Below, piece after piece: positions 1-9,272 of a DNA stretch of 64,000 nt. The stretch comes from Acinetobacter higginsii (GTDB lineage: Bacteria > Pseudomonadota > Gammaproteobacteria > Pseudomonadales > Moraxellaceae): assembly GCF_000369525.1 (NCBI RefSeq), contig NZ_KB850076.1, forward strand, positions 190,720 to 254,719, in the 5' to 3' direction. The notes beneath the pieces were generated by a model. It saw only the letters and a list, made by a program, of their open reading frames with translations. It was not told the DNA's origin and made no database searches. Within the stretch, counting starts at the first letter, position 1, and each line of letters opens with the position of its first letter. The position numbers and the translations under genes were made by a program.

Positions 1-549
1 GGTGACTAGACCAATTTGTTTGGCGTATTCCGCATCAAAGATACGTGCAGTTAAGGTCAACTCTTTCGCTAAATCAACGCCAATCAGTCCTTTCAGTGAA
101 CGAGTGAGTCCCATATCGGGTACAAGGCCCCAACGACTTTCCATAATTGACATTTGCGTGCTTGGCGTCGCAATACGAATATCCGCTGCAAGTGCGAGTT
201 GCATGCCTGCACCAAAGCAATAGCCTTCGATTGCGGCAATCACAGGGATCGGCAGGTTCTGCCAGATCAGGAACGCTTTTTGAAACAGACTTTGCCCTGG
301 TTTGATCAGTTCCCATGCGGCAAATGCGGTATTTTTAGGATTGTTTAAATCAGAAAGGTCGATGCCTGCACTAAAGACTTGTGCTTCACCCGTGAGAATG
401 ACACAGCGGATTGAACGATCTTTTTCAATTTTTTTAGCAGTTGCCACCAGCTCTTTGAGTAAGGCAAAGCTCATTGCATTACGTTTGTCAGGTCGGTTTA
501 GGGAAACTGTTGCGATTCCATTGTTCTTTTCAACGCGTAAAAGTGCCAT
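1..549 (-). CDS. Enoyl-CoA hydratase/isomerase (crotonase) family protein, 3' end cut off
   Basis: Reading the minus strand from the ATG at 549 gives 183 codons open to the window edge, so only the N-terminal part is present. The protein begins MALLRVEKNNGIATVSLNRP. It carries the crotonase landmarks: NRPDKRNAM near residue 20, an oxyanion-hole segment around AGIDLSDL, and the second loop CFGAGMQLALAADIRIA followed by ESRWGLVPDMG. Crotonases act on acyl-CoA thioesters, for example hydrating or isomerising enoyl-CoA in beta-oxidation. The acidic residue in VPDMG resembles isomerase-type members, so the exact reaction is open. It lies downstream of gacS in the same direction with a 129-bp gap, and nothing shows co-function. 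Confidence 0.85.
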   Translation of the reverse strand, partial: MALLRVEKNNGIATVSLNRPDKRNAMSFALLKELVATAKKIEKDRSIRCVILTGEAQVFSAGIDLSDLNNPKNTAFAAWELIKPGQSLFQKAFLIWQNLPIPVIAAIEGYCFGAGMQLALAADIRIATPSTQMSIMESRWGLVPDMGLTRSLKGLIGVDLAKELTLTARIFDAEYAKQIGLVT

Positions 550-611
550 CTGCCTTACTCTTATTGTGTTTGATGAGGCAGCATAGCACGAGTCTTTAGG
601 TTGAAACATGA

Positions 612-640
612 CAGGGCAGTCACAAAAAGGACTGCCTGTA
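612..640 (-). terminator. Hairpin downstream of gacS, possible terminator
   Basis: Arms GGCAGTC (615-621) and GACTGCC (630-636) enclose an 8-nt A-rich loop just past the gacS stop. On the minus strand the stem is not followed by a clear U run, so this may be a 3'-end stabilising hairpin rather than an intrinsic terminator. Confidence 0.4.
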
Positions 641-678
641 TTTTAATCATTGATTATCCAATATTCCAACGTACAGTC

Positions 679-3489
679 TTATGAGTCATGGGCATGTAGG
701 ATTAAGTTGGCGGCTTGTCTCACTTGTTCAATCGCTGTACTGAGTTCATTGAAACGATGCGTGGTTTCACGAATAAACACATCATCTGCTTTACGGCGTT
801 CTTTACGTAAGGTCGATACAAATTGTTCAAATTCACCTGAGACTTGCTGTAAGTTTGGCGTACCGACATAGCGGGTCGCGCCATAGAGGCGATGTAGGAC
901 ATGTTCCAGTTGTGGAAAATCTTCCATCTCAATCAATTGCTGCATTTCCGCCAGTTCGGTATCGAAACTATCTACCAGCATATTTAATAAATCTTGCGCC
1001 AGATCTTCTTTGTTGGCTGCAAGCTGCACGCTTTGTTGCCAATTCAGGATTTGAGGATCAATTGATTCAATTGGCCGCTTGGGTTCAATGCTCGCAGGTT
1101 GGGCACTGAAGTTATTTTTGGTCCAATGGGTCAGAATCTGAATGATTTGCTCCATCTGAATCGGCTTGGTTACATAATCATTCATACCAACTTTGAGCAG
1201 TTTCTGCTTTTCATCGGCCAGTGCATGTGCTGTAAGTGCAATAATTGGCAGTTGCATGCCATTATCAAGTGTTGATTCCAATGAGCGAATGGCGCGAGTG
1301 GTATCAATCCCCGACATCACCGGCATTTGAATGTCCATAAATACTAAATCAAACGGCGGCGATTTTTGTTCGATGCGCTCTTGAATAATGTCGATGGCCT
1401 TTTGTCCACTCAATGCTTTGGTGGTGGTGACATTGAGCTCACCGAGTAAGGCTTCAAGTACAATCAAATTAGGCAAGTGATCATCCACCGCCAACACATG
1501 CAAACCCTGACCGTTAAAGTCTTCAGGCTCTTGCTCGAAAACAGGTTGATTGCCGAGGAGTTGTACCAACTCACGACGACTCAGCGGTTGATACAGTGGT
1601 CGTGCACGGTATTCATTGAGCATATTTGGCTCAAGGCTCATCTGATAACCATAAACAGCCAAGTTACCGTGATAACGCTGACGAATTTCTTTGAGTAAGG
1701 CTTCAGTATCACCGCTATGATCGACAATCAGCCACGTATTTTCTTGTTGATTCAGATGATTTAAGCGGCTGAATAGATCCAGAATCGATTGGGTCTCAAT
1801 ATGTGAAACATGATAGTTTTCGAGGTATGAGCGCAGTACGCTGGCCGTTGCAGGGTGGGCGAGATAAGACACCACTTGCAAATGGTCGAAACGTGGATGT
1901 TCGACAAACTCATCTTGCTCTTCAACTTTAAATGAAGCCGTGAACCAGAAGGTTGAGCCTTTTTCGGTTGGGGCACGTTCTTGGTTGTCCTCAAAGCCAA
2001 TCTGACCATGCATCAAATGCACCAGCTGTTTGGAAATGGCCAGACCAAGCCCTGTGCCACCGAATTGACGTGTTACCGAGGCATCGCCCTGAGAGAATGA
2101 TTCAAATAACTTTTTACGATCTGTACCGCTCAAGCCAATACCGCTGTCTTGTACACTAAAATGCAGTAGGCATTGTCCGATTTCATCATCTTCCATACGC
2201 ACACGGACAATGATTTCACCGTCAGGGGTGAACTTGATCGCATTGGAAATCAGATTGGTCAGGATCTGCTTAAAGCGTAGCGCATCACCGACCACATGCT
2301 TTGGAATATTCTCAGCATAGTAGAAGGCCATATTGATATGCTTTTGCGCAGCCAATGGCGAGAGCATATCCATCACATCAAAAATAGCTTCTTCAAGGTC
2401 AAAGGGTGCGGTTTCGAGTTCGAGTTTACCTGCATCAATTTTAGAGAAATCCAACACGTCATTGATCAGTGCCAATAGATGTGCCGATGATTTTCGGATG
2501 GTTTGCAGATAGAGATTTTGTTCATTGCTCAGGTTTTGCTGACGTAGTAATAAGTGAATAAAACCATCAATACTGTTCAGCGGTGTTCTGAGTTCATGGC
2601 TGATATTGGCCAAAAACACCGACTTGGATTGATTCGATGAAATCGCTTGGTCACGTGCTTGGCGGTAAGTAATGTTCTGGACTTCTAAGGTGTCCAGTGT
2701 TCGACGTAAATCTTCTTCGGTTTGTTCGGTATGTTCTTTTAATTCTAAGAAACTAAAGTGCAGGCGTTTCACTACATTGGCAATATCACGCTGTAGCAAA
2801 CGCAGTTCACCAGTACTGTTCACCACAATATGCTGATCAAGAGTGTCGGCGTTGAGGCGTTGCATTTGCATGCGAATTTCATACAGTGGTGCGAGCCAAC
2901 GACGAGAGAACACGTTTAAACAGAACAGTAGAATCAGTATGGTGATCAGCCCAGTCACGACCAAGGACAGTAGAATTTTATAGCGAGCCAATTCGAGGGG
3001 TTGGTTGTCTAATTCAATCATGAGCCAAACAGAATTAGGGTCGCCACTGTCGAGCTTCGAACCATAAATGCTGTTGTGATTATGTGCAATTGGACCAAAG
3101 AAGTTGCTGTTTTCTGGAAAGTTCGGCCAAAAGCGATTGTTTTGATAGCCAACGCTTAAATAAGTCTGACCACGATTATCAATCAGTACTGCGCGCTGTA
3201 GGTTTTTTTCATCAAACATCTTCTGCATGATGTTTTGAGCACGATCATACTGATCGGGTTGTTCTTGAACCAATTTTAATAAATCATTCGCGGTTTGATG
3301 GTAGCGCGCCAAAATGGCTGAAGCATCAGAGCGTTGTTGTGATTTTGCGGAGCTGGTCGTTTCGGATAAAACCCAAAGAATACCAACACCTGTCAAAATG
3401 GCAATCGGCACCAAAATCAGTGCAATCAATTGCCCATAAGCATGATTGAGGCGTAAGCGTTTCGATATGGTCTTATTGAAATTTGACAT
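679..3489 (-). CDS. gacS: Hybrid sensor histidine kinase GacS/BarA
   Basis: This is a 936-aa tripartite sensor kinase of the GacS/BarA type, which phosphorylates the response regulator GacA/UvrY and controls the Csr/Rsm small-RNA pathway in related bacteria. The order is: membrane segment about 20-42, periplasmic sensor region about 43-170, second membrane segment about 172-192, HAMP, HisKA with the phospho-accepting His298 in SHELRTPL, ATPase domain with N box about 412-420 and G boxes about 449-483. A degenerate receiver-like stretch follows (about 535-645), then a true receiver with Asp719 in FMDIQMP and Lys in VTKP, then a C-terminal HPt domain with His866. It is divergent from cysM, an arrangement also known in pseudomonads. 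The GacA partner is not in the window. Confidence 0.93.
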   Translation of the reverse strand: MSNFNKTISKRLRLNHAYGQLIALILVPIAILTGVGILWVLSETTSSAKSQQRSDASAILARYHQTANDLLKLVQEQPDQYDRAQNIMQKMFDEKNLQRAVLIDNRGQTYLSVGYQNNRFWPNFPENSNFFGPIAHNHNSIYGSKLDSGDPNSVWLMIELDNQPLELARYKILLSLVVTGLITILILLFCLNVFSRRWLAPLYEIRMQMQRLNADTLDQHIVVNSTGELRLLQRDIANVVKRLHFSFLELKEHTEQTEEDLRRTLDTLEVQNITYRQARDQAISSNQSKSVFLANISHELRTPLNSIDGFIHLLLRQQNLSNEQNLYLQTIRKSSAHLLALINDVLDFSKIDAGKLELETAPFDLEEAIFDVMDMLSPLAAQKHINMAFYYAENIPKHVVGDALRFKQILTNLISNAIKFTPDGEIIVRVRMEDDEIGQCLLHFSVQDSGIGLSGTDRKKLFESFSQGDASVTRQFGGTGLGLAISKQLVHLMHGQIGFEDNQERAPTEKGSTFWFTASFKVEEQDEFVEHPRFDHLQVVSYLAHPATASVLRSYLENYHVSHIETQSILDLFSRLNHLNQQENTWLIVDHSGDTEALLKEIRQRYHGNLAVYGYQMSLEPNMLNEYRARPLYQPLSRRELVQLLGNQPVFEQEPEDFNGQGLHVLAVDDHLPNLIVLEALLGELNVTTTKALSGQKAIDIIQERIEQKSPPFDLVFMDIQMPVMSGIDTTRAIRSLESTLDNGMQLPIIALTAHALADEKQKLLKVGMNDYVTKPIQMEQIIQILTHWTKNNFSAQPASIEPKRPIESIDPQILNWQQSVQLAANKEDLAQDLLNMLVDSFDTELAEMQQLIEMEDFPQLEHVLHRLYGATRYVGTPNLQQVSGEFEQFVSTLRKERRKADDVFIRETTHRFNELSTAIEQVRQAANLILHAHDS

Positions 3490-3638
3490 AGTACGGTCAG
3501 ATTTATCATTCTGCGCAACATCTTAGCACGCTTTGTGAAAATCAAGGACATCTGCTTGCCAATAAAAAGCATAGTGAAAAGGTGCAGTATCTCTATTTTT
3601 TTCATACAATAGGCGCCACCTTGATATCGGTGTCGATC

Positions 3639-4568
3639 ATGACGAATACGCAAACTGATTTTTTAGCAGATGAATTTTTACTGGACGATTATGTCGGTAA
3701 AACCCCTTTAGTACGTTTGCAACGTTTAGCGTGTCATACCCAAGCCACGGTATTAGCAAAATTAGAAGGTAATAATCCAGCAGGTTCAGTCAAAGATCGC
3801 CCTGCTTATAACATGATTGTTCAAGCGGAAAAACGTGGACAGATTCAGCCAGGGGATACCCTGATCGAAGCAACCAGTGGCAACACTGGGATTGCTTTGG
3901 CGATGGTTGCGGCTATGCGCGGCTATAAAATGAAGCTGATCATGCCGAACAATATGAGCCAAGAGCGTAAAGATGCGATGTTGGCTTACGGGGCAGAGCT
4001 AATTGAAGTCACGCAGCAGCAAGGCATGGAAGGTGCACGCGACCTTGCTTTGCAAATGCAGGCAGAGGGCAAAGGCTTTGTGCTAAACCAGTTTGGTAAT
4101 CCAGATAACGTCGAAGCGCATTACCTGACCACAGGTCCAGAAATCTGGAAGCAAACGGATGGGAAGATTACCCATTTTGTTAGCTCAATGGGGACAACGG
4201 GAACCATCATGGGTGTCTCTAAATATCTCAAAGAGCAGAACCCTGATATTCAAATTGTGGGTTTACAACCATCAGACGGTTCAAGCATTGCAGGGATTCG
4301 CCGTTGGCCGGAAGAATATTTGCCAACCATCTTTGATCGCAGTCGTGTTGATCGCATCATTGATATTCCACAGATTGAAGCGGAAAAAACCATGCGTAAG
4401 CTGGCACGTACTGAAGGCATCAGTGCAGGAACATCTTCTGGTGGTGCAGTTTGGGCTTCGATCAAGATTGCTGAAGAATATCCTGATGCGGTGATTGTCT
4501 GTATTATCTGTGACCGCGGTGATCGTTATTTATCAACGGGATTATTCTCAGTACAAGATGAAGATTAA
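3639..4568 (+). CDS. cysM: Cysteine synthase B (O-acetylserine sulfhydrylase)
   Basis: This PLP enzyme makes cysteine from O-acetylserine and sulfide or thiosulfate in the cytoplasm. The 309-aa product starts MTNTQTDFLADEF. Lys52 in NPAGSVKDRP is the PLP lysine, SGNTGIALA binds the substrate and phosphate, and SMGTTGTIMG is the glycine loop. The frame is open upstream to 3582, but those 19 residues are hydrophobic, lie in the gacS/cysM promoter region and are not expected in the family. The ATG at 3639 gives the normal length of about 300 aa. The Shine-Dalgarno sequence is weak. The gene heads the run cysM-exonuclease-rlmD-relA. Confidence 0.93.
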   Translation: MTNTQTDFLADEFLLDDYVGKTPLVRLQRLACHTQATVLAKLEGNNPAGSVKDRPAYNMIVQAEKRGQIQPGDTLIEATSGNTGIALAMVAAMRGYKMKLIMPNNMSQERKDAMLAYGAELIEVTQQQGMEGARDLALQMQAEGKGFVLNQFGNPDNVEAHYLTTGPEIWKQTDGKITHFVSSMGTTGTIMGVSKYLKEQNPDIQIVGLQPSDGSSIAGIRRWPEEYLPTIFDRSRVDRIIDIPQIEAEKTMRKLARTEGISAGTSSGGAVWASIKIAEEYPDAVIVCIICDRGDRYLSTGLFSVQDED

Positions 4569-4590
4569 CATCTGGCCTTACACTGTTATA

Positions 4591-4625
4591 ATTACAGCTC
4601 CCCCTTTATTGAAGAGAGCTGTAAT
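4591..4625 (+). other. Perfect 10-bp inverted repeat in the cysM-exonuclease gap
   Basis: ATTACAGCTC (4591-4600) and GAGCTGTAAT (4616-4625) form a perfect stem with a 15-nt loop. It is followed by GCAGTTCTG and not by a T run, so it is not a normal intrinsic terminator. It could be a processing or stabilising hairpin, or an operator. Confidence 0.5.
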
Positions 4626-4649
4626 GCAGTTCTGTAAGGGAATTCTAAG

Positions 4650-5471
4650 ATGAATTTACGTTTTCCGATTTTAGTTTTTGATATTGAGACACTGACCGAT
4701 TTAAAGGCAGGTGCACATCTTTATCATCTTGATTTACCCGAAGCAGATGTTGAACAGGCACTGACCAAAATTCGTCGTCAAGAGTCGGGGATGGATTTTC
4801 AACGCTTACCATTACATGAAATCGTTTGTATTTCAGGGTTGTGGATCGATGAAAAAGGCTTTCGCCTGTTTTCATTTAGTCAGGAGCAGCATAGCGAAGC
4901 TGAAATGTTGGCAAAATTCTTATCGATCTTTGACAAGAAACAACCCACATTAGTTAGTTGGAATGGTTCGCAATTTGATTTGCCTGTGATTCTATTTCGC
5001 GCTATGTACCATGGCTTGTCTGCACCGAGCCTGTTTGATCAAGGTGAAATTGATCATCAAAAGCGCTTTAATAATTATCAGAACCGTTACCACCATCGTC
5101 ATGTTGACCTGATGGATGTGATGGCAATGTTTAATGGCCGTAATTTCCAAAAATTGGATGATATGGCTTGTTTACTCGGTTTCCCTGGGAAACGCGGTGA
5201 AACTGGCTATCACGTGCCTGAATATGTACGTAATAAACAATGGTTAGAATTGACCAGTTATTGTGAAGGCGATGTATTGAATACATGGTTGCTTTATATT
5301 CGTTGGTTATTGTTAAAAGGCCAATTGAATCAACCAGATCACCAGCAGTTACTGCAATCAACGATTGCTTATTTACAAACGCAAACGCAACAAACAGAAT
5401 TTTTACAGGTATGGCAGCAAACATCGCAATATACTGTATTCACCGCAGATACTTTTGCGCCAAAAAATTAG
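4650..5471 (+). CDS. PolB-like 3'-5' exonuclease family protein
   Basis: The 273-aa protein has a DnaQ-like exonuclease fold of the predicted 'PolB-like 3'-5' exonuclease' type. The first catalytic pair is in VFDIETLTD (Asp11, Glu13). A second acidic motif is in SWNGSQFDLP, and a third lies near the C-terminal GDVLNTWLL stretch. No polymerase domain is attached. These proteins are presumed to trim single-stranded DNA or RNA ends, but the in vivo substrate is unknown. It sits between cysM and rlmD with only 9 bp to rlmD, so it is probably co-transcribed with rlmD. Confidence 0.82.
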   Translation: MNLRFPILVFDIETLTDLKAGAHLYHLDLPEADVEQALTKIRRQESGMDFQRLPLHEIVCISGLWIDEKGFRLFSFSQEQHSEAEMLAKFLSIFDKKQPTLVSWNGSQFDLPVILFRAMYHGLSAPSLFDQGEIDHQKRFNNYQNRYHHRHVDLMDVMAMFNGRNFQKLDDMACLLGFPGKRGETGYHVPEYVRNKQWLELTSYCEGDVLNTWLLYIRWLLLKGQLNQPDHQQLLQSTIAYLQTQTQQTEFLQVWQQTSQYTVFTADTFAPKN

Positions 5472-5480
5472 GTTCATCTT

Positions 5481-6890
5481 TTGAAACACAAAGCTAAACA
5501 ACGTCCAGCTCAATATCCAACACACACCTTTCAGATTGAAGCTTTTTCTCATGAGGGGCGTGGTATTGCGCATTATGGGACACATCCAGATCATCCTAAA
5601 GAAAAACACGGCAAGAAAGTTTTTATCCGTTATGCCCTTGTCGGGGAAACGGTGCAGGCAAAAATTACCAATCAAACTTCGCGTCTAGAAGAGGCGGACA
5701 TGATCATATTGGAAAGTGACGCGGCTGAAAGTCGAGTCGATCCAATGTGTCCACATTTTGGGGTGTGTGGCGGCTGCAGCTTGCAGCACATTCATCCTGA
5801 TGAACAGATTTTGTTAAAGCAGAATGTTTTAAAATCTCACTTACAACATTTTGCAGGCTTACAGCCTGAACAATGGTTAGACCCGATTCGTTCGGTTAAA
5901 GCAGATTATCGTCGCCGTGCCCGAATCGGGGTGCGCTATATTGCCAAGCAAAATCGTTTGGTGATGGGTTTTCGTGAGCATCATAGTAATCATTTAACTG
6001 AAATTCAGCAGTGTAAGGTACTTGATCAAACCTTATCTGAATGTTTACCAGAACTTAAGAAACTACTCGAAAGTCTTACAGGCAAAGCGCATATTGGTCA
6101 TATAGAATTGGCGATGGGAGACTCTGAGGTTGCATTATTAATTCGCCACTTAGATGAATTAAATGTGTCGGATGTCAACCAATTACGTCAATTTACGTTA
6201 CTCAAAGGATGGCAGTTGTATTTGCAGCCAAAAGGGGCGGATAGTTTACATCGCGTAGATGATTCACAGGCAGAAATGCGTTTGCATTACAGTTTGGATG
6301 ATTTTGCAGTCAAATTTGCATTTTCACCGTTAGATTTTACGCAGGTCAACAGTGGTGTAAATGCACAAATGATTCAGTTGGCATGTGAATTGCTTCAATT
6401 ACAGAAAGGGGAAAGAGTACTGGACCTATTCTGTGGGTTAGGTAATTTTTCTCTACCGATTGCACGTTGTGTGGGTGAGGCAGGTCAAGTGGTCGGCGTT
6501 GAGGCGAGTGATGAGATGGTCAACAGAGCAACTGAGAATGCGCAAGCAAATCATTTGTCTCAGGCGGCGTTCTTTTCACAAGATTTAACAAAAGACTTTT
6601 CGCATCATTCTTGGGCGAAACAGGGATTTGATGCATTATTAATTGATCCTCCACGATCGGGCGCATTTGAAGTTATGCAATATGTACCTAATTTTGGAGC
6701 GAAAAGAATCGTTTATGTTTCATGTAACCCATCAACACTGGCAAGGGATGCAGGTGTACTGGCACAATATGGCTATCAATTGAAGAAAGCAGCAGTCATG
6801 GACATGTTTACGCATACTGAACATGTTGAATCGATTGCCCTGTTTGAAAAAATTGAACGGCTTGAAAAAATCGAAGAGATAAACGATTAA
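5481..6890 (+). CDS. rlmD: 23S rRNA (uracil-1939-C5)-methyltransferase RlmD
   Basis: RlmD (RumA) uses S-adenosylmethionine to methylate U1939 of 23S rRNA. The 469-aa protein has an N-terminal TRAM-like domain (about 15-80) and [4Fe-4S] cysteines at 90, 96 and 99 in CPHFGVCGGC, with the fourth in QQCKVLD. The SAM site is in VLDLFCGLGNFSLPIA and the catalytic Cys in VYVSCNPSTLARD. The start is TTG at 5481, because no ATG lies close to the conserved N-terminus and the upstream gene stops at 5471. The C-terminus is Glu/Lys/Ile-rich. The next gene, relA, begins 31 bp downstream, the same order as in Pseudomonas (rlmD-relA-mazG). Confidence 0.93.
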   Translation: MKHKAKQRPAQYPTHTFQIEAFSHEGRGIAHYGTHPDHPKEKHGKKVFIRYALVGETVQAKITNQTSRLEEADMIILESDAAESRVDPMCPHFGVCGGCSLQHIHPDEQILLKQNVLKSHLQHFAGLQPEQWLDPIRSVKADYRRRARIGVRYIAKQNRLVMGFREHHSNHLTEIQQCKVLDQTLSECLPELKKLLESLTGKAHIGHIELAMGDSEVALLIRHLDELNVSDVNQLRQFTLLKGWQLYLQPKGADSLHRVDDSQAEMRLHYSLDDFAVKFAFSPLDFTQVNSGVNAQMIQLACELLQLQKGERVLDLFCGLGNFSLPIARCVGEAGQVVGVEASDEMVNRATENAQANHLSQAAFFSQDLTKDFSHHSWAKQGFDALLIDPPRSGAFEVMQYVPNFGAKRIVYVSCNPSTLARDAGVLAQYGYQLKKAAVMDMFTHTEHVESIALFEKIERLEKIEEIND

Positions 6891-6921
6891 AAAATGAGTT
6901 ACATATCCAGAGGAGAAAGGT

Positions 6922-9228
6922 ATGGTCACAGTACGTGAGCAGTTACCTGGACGGCTCCAAGAGCTGTCTGAGGAAGCGACTGTAGAACATGCCGCTGAAG
7001 CGCAAAGTAGTCTAGTCTCTTGGCTAGATCGAGTGCGTGGTATTTTGGATGGGGCAGAGCTGAAGCAACTTCAACAGGTTGCGGAGCTGACCTTAGCAAA
7101 AGAGTTACAAGCAACGGGAAATCATCGGATCAATACCTTTAGTACTGGTATTGGCATGGCGGATATTCTGGCCCATTTACATGTCGATGAAGACACGCTT
7201 TCAGCGGCGGTGTTGTATCGTAGTGTACGTGAAGGGTTGATTACCTTAGAGGATATTCAACAACAGTTTGGCGAGCAAGTTTTGGCTTTGGTCCAAGGCA
7301 CACTTGCAATGGGTAAACTGTCTGAGTTGATTGAAAAGAATAAACGTCTAGAAGATCATTTTAATAATAACCAGCGCGAACATTTAAATGGCATTTATAA
7401 AATGCTGATTTCAGTGACGGAAGATGTTCGTGTTGTCCTGATCAAACTGGCAGAGCGGACCTATGCTTTACGTGAGCTGGCGACAGCAAGCAAAGAGCGT
7501 CAAGAGCGTGTGGCACGCGAAATTCTCACCATTTATTCTCCATTGGCACACCGTTTAGGGATTGCCCAGCTCAAGTGGGAATTGGAAGATCTTGCCTTTC
7601 GTTATTTAGCGCCAGAACGTTATAAAGAAATTGCATCTTTATTGAATGAAAAGCGTTTGGAGCGTGAGCAATATATTCAGTTCGTGATTGATAAACTCAA
7701 AACTGAATTGGCGGCTTATGATATTCAGGCCGAAATCACAGGGCGTGTGAAGCACATTTATTCGATTTATCGAAAAATGAAAAGCAAAAATCTGAGCTTC
7801 GATCAGCTTTATGATATCCGTGCAGTGCGTGTATTGGTGAAAAGTGTCCCAGATTGTTATCACGCTTTGGGTATCGTACATCAGATATGGCGTCATATTC
7901 CCAACCAGTTTGATGACTATGTCACCAATCCGAAAGCCAATGGTTATCGCTCATTGCATACCGCGGTGATTGCTGAGAATAAGTCTTTAGAAGTACAAAT
8001 CCGTACCTTTGAGATGCATAACGAAGCAGAGCTTGGGGTGTGCTCGCACTTTAACTATAAAGAAGGTGCCAAGAATACCGATCATTCCTTTAATGATCGT
8101 TTGCATTCATTACGTGCTGTGCTTGAGCATTATCAAGAGCGTACTGAAACCACCCCACATGGTGAAGATGACGAGTCGAATGGCATTGATCAAATTCAAG
8201 ATTTTGAGAATTTTGAAAAGATCTATGTGTTTAGCCGTGATGGGGACATTAAAGAGTTACCACGTGGTTCAACTGTTCTAGACTTTGCGTACCATGTGCA
8301 TACCGAAGTCGGCAATAAGTGCTATGCCGCCCGTGTGAACCAGCGTTATGTGCCTTTAACCTACACCTTAAAGACCGGTGAGCAGGTTGAGATTTTAACC
8401 AAGAAAGATCGTGAACCGAACCGTGATTGGTTGGTGAACTCGCTGGGTTATATCAAAACCGCACGTGCACGTGACAAGCTACGTCATTGGTTTAGACAAC
8501 AAGATCGCAGTAAGAATGTTGAAGTTGGGCGTGAGTTACTCAATAAAGAGTTGGCCCGTTTAGCGATTCACCCGAAAAGTATTGATCTCAAAGATTATTC
8601 ATCACATTTCAACCTGAAATCTGGTGATGATATTCTGGTGGCATTGGTTAGTGGTGATATCAGTTTGCATGCCTTGATGAATCAAGTGAATCGCCAGATG
8701 CACTTGGATCAAGACGAGCCAGAACTGGTGTTAAAACCTGCATTAAACCCACGTGCTAGTCATACATTATCGGCACATGGGATTCTAATTGATGGTTTGG
8801 ATAATGTTGAATTGCATATTGCACAATGTTGTCAGCCGGTACATGGCGAGTCGATTGGCGGCTATATCACCTTGAATCGTGGGGTCAGTATTCACAAGAT
8901 TGCGTGTCCAGACTACTTACGTATGACCACCCAAGAACCTGAACGTGCTGTTGAAGCCGATTGGGAAATGCAGCCGACCCGTGGTCAGAGCGTTCAGATC
9001 GTGGTGGAAGCTTATGATCGCCGTGGTTTACTGAAAGATCTGACACAAGTGATTTTCTCAGACCAAATCAATATTCGTCAGGTTAATACCATTTCTGAGG
9101 CGGATGGTATCGCCAATATGAAGTTGTTGATTGAAGTGAAAGGTTTGGCACAACTGTCACGTTTGTTGGCTCGTTTAGAGCAGCAACCAGGGATTATCAG
9201 TGCCAGACGTTTGGTTCAAGGAAGCTAG
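6922..9228 (+). CDS. relA: GTP pyrophosphokinase RelA, (p)ppGpp synthetase I
   Basis: RelA makes (p)ppGpp when uncharged tRNA enters the ribosomal A site. The 768-aa protein has the long RSH layout: a pseudo-hydrolase domain (about 65-200), a synthetase domain (about 255-375, with DIRAVRVLV and KANGYRSLHTAV), TGS (about 425-490), a Cys-containing helical/zinc-finger region (ending near HIAQCCQPVHG) and a C-terminal ACT domain (about 690-768). In the first domain the HD metal-binding pair is replaced by Tyr99-Arg100 (AAVLYRSVREG), so hydrolase activity should be absent as in other RelA proteins. A GAGGAGAAAGG ribosome binding site precedes the ATG. It ends at a strong terminator. Confidence 0.96.
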   Translation: MVTVREQLPGRLQELSEEATVEHAAEAQSSLVSWLDRVRGILDGAELKQLQQVAELTLAKELQATGNHRINTFSTGIGMADILAHLHVDEDTLSAAVLYRSVREGLITLEDIQQQFGEQVLALVQGTLAMGKLSELIEKNKRLEDHFNNNQREHLNGIYKMLISVTEDVRVVLIKLAERTYALRELATASKERQERVAREILTIYSPLAHRLGIAQLKWELEDLAFRYLAPERYKEIASLLNEKRLEREQYIQFVIDKLKTELAAYDIQAEITGRVKHIYSIYRKMKSKNLSFDQLYDIRAVRVLVKSVPDCYHALGIVHQIWRHIPNQFDDYVTNPKANGYRSLHTAVIAENKSLEVQIRTFEMHNEAELGVCSHFNYKEGAKNTDHSFNDRLHSLRAVLEHYQERTETTPHGEDDESNGIDQIQDFENFEKIYVFSRDGDIKELPRGSTVLDFAYHVHTEVGNKCYAARVNQRYVPLTYTLKTGEQVEILTKKDREPNRDWLVNSLGYIKTARARDKLRHWFRQQDRSKNVEVGRELLNKELARLAIHPKSIDLKDYSSHFNLKSGDDILVALVSGDISLHALMNQVNRQMHLDQDEPELVLKPALNPRASHTLSAHGILIDGLDNVELHIAQCCQPVHGESIGGYITLNRGVSIHKIACPDYLRMTTQEPERAVEADWEMQPTRGQSVQIVVEAYDRRGLLKDLTQVIFSDQINIRQVNTISEADGIANMKLLIEVKGLAQLSRLLARLEQQPGIISARRLVQGS

Positions 9229-9240
9229 ACAATAAAATAA

Positions 9241-9271
9241 AAAAGCTGCATTTCGATGCAGCTTTTTTATA
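9241..9271. terminator. Bidirectional terminator between relA and the SDR gene
   Basis: The stem AAAGCTGCAT/ATGCAGCTTT with a TTCG tetraloop has an A run on one side and a T run on the other. It can therefore serve the convergent relA and SDR genes. Confidence 0.9.
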
Positions 9272-9272
9272 T

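Noticed and set aside
3582..3638. N-terminal extension of cysM to 3582
   Set aside because: The residues are unlike the family and lie in the gacS-cysM promoter region. The ATG at 3639 gives the normal protein.
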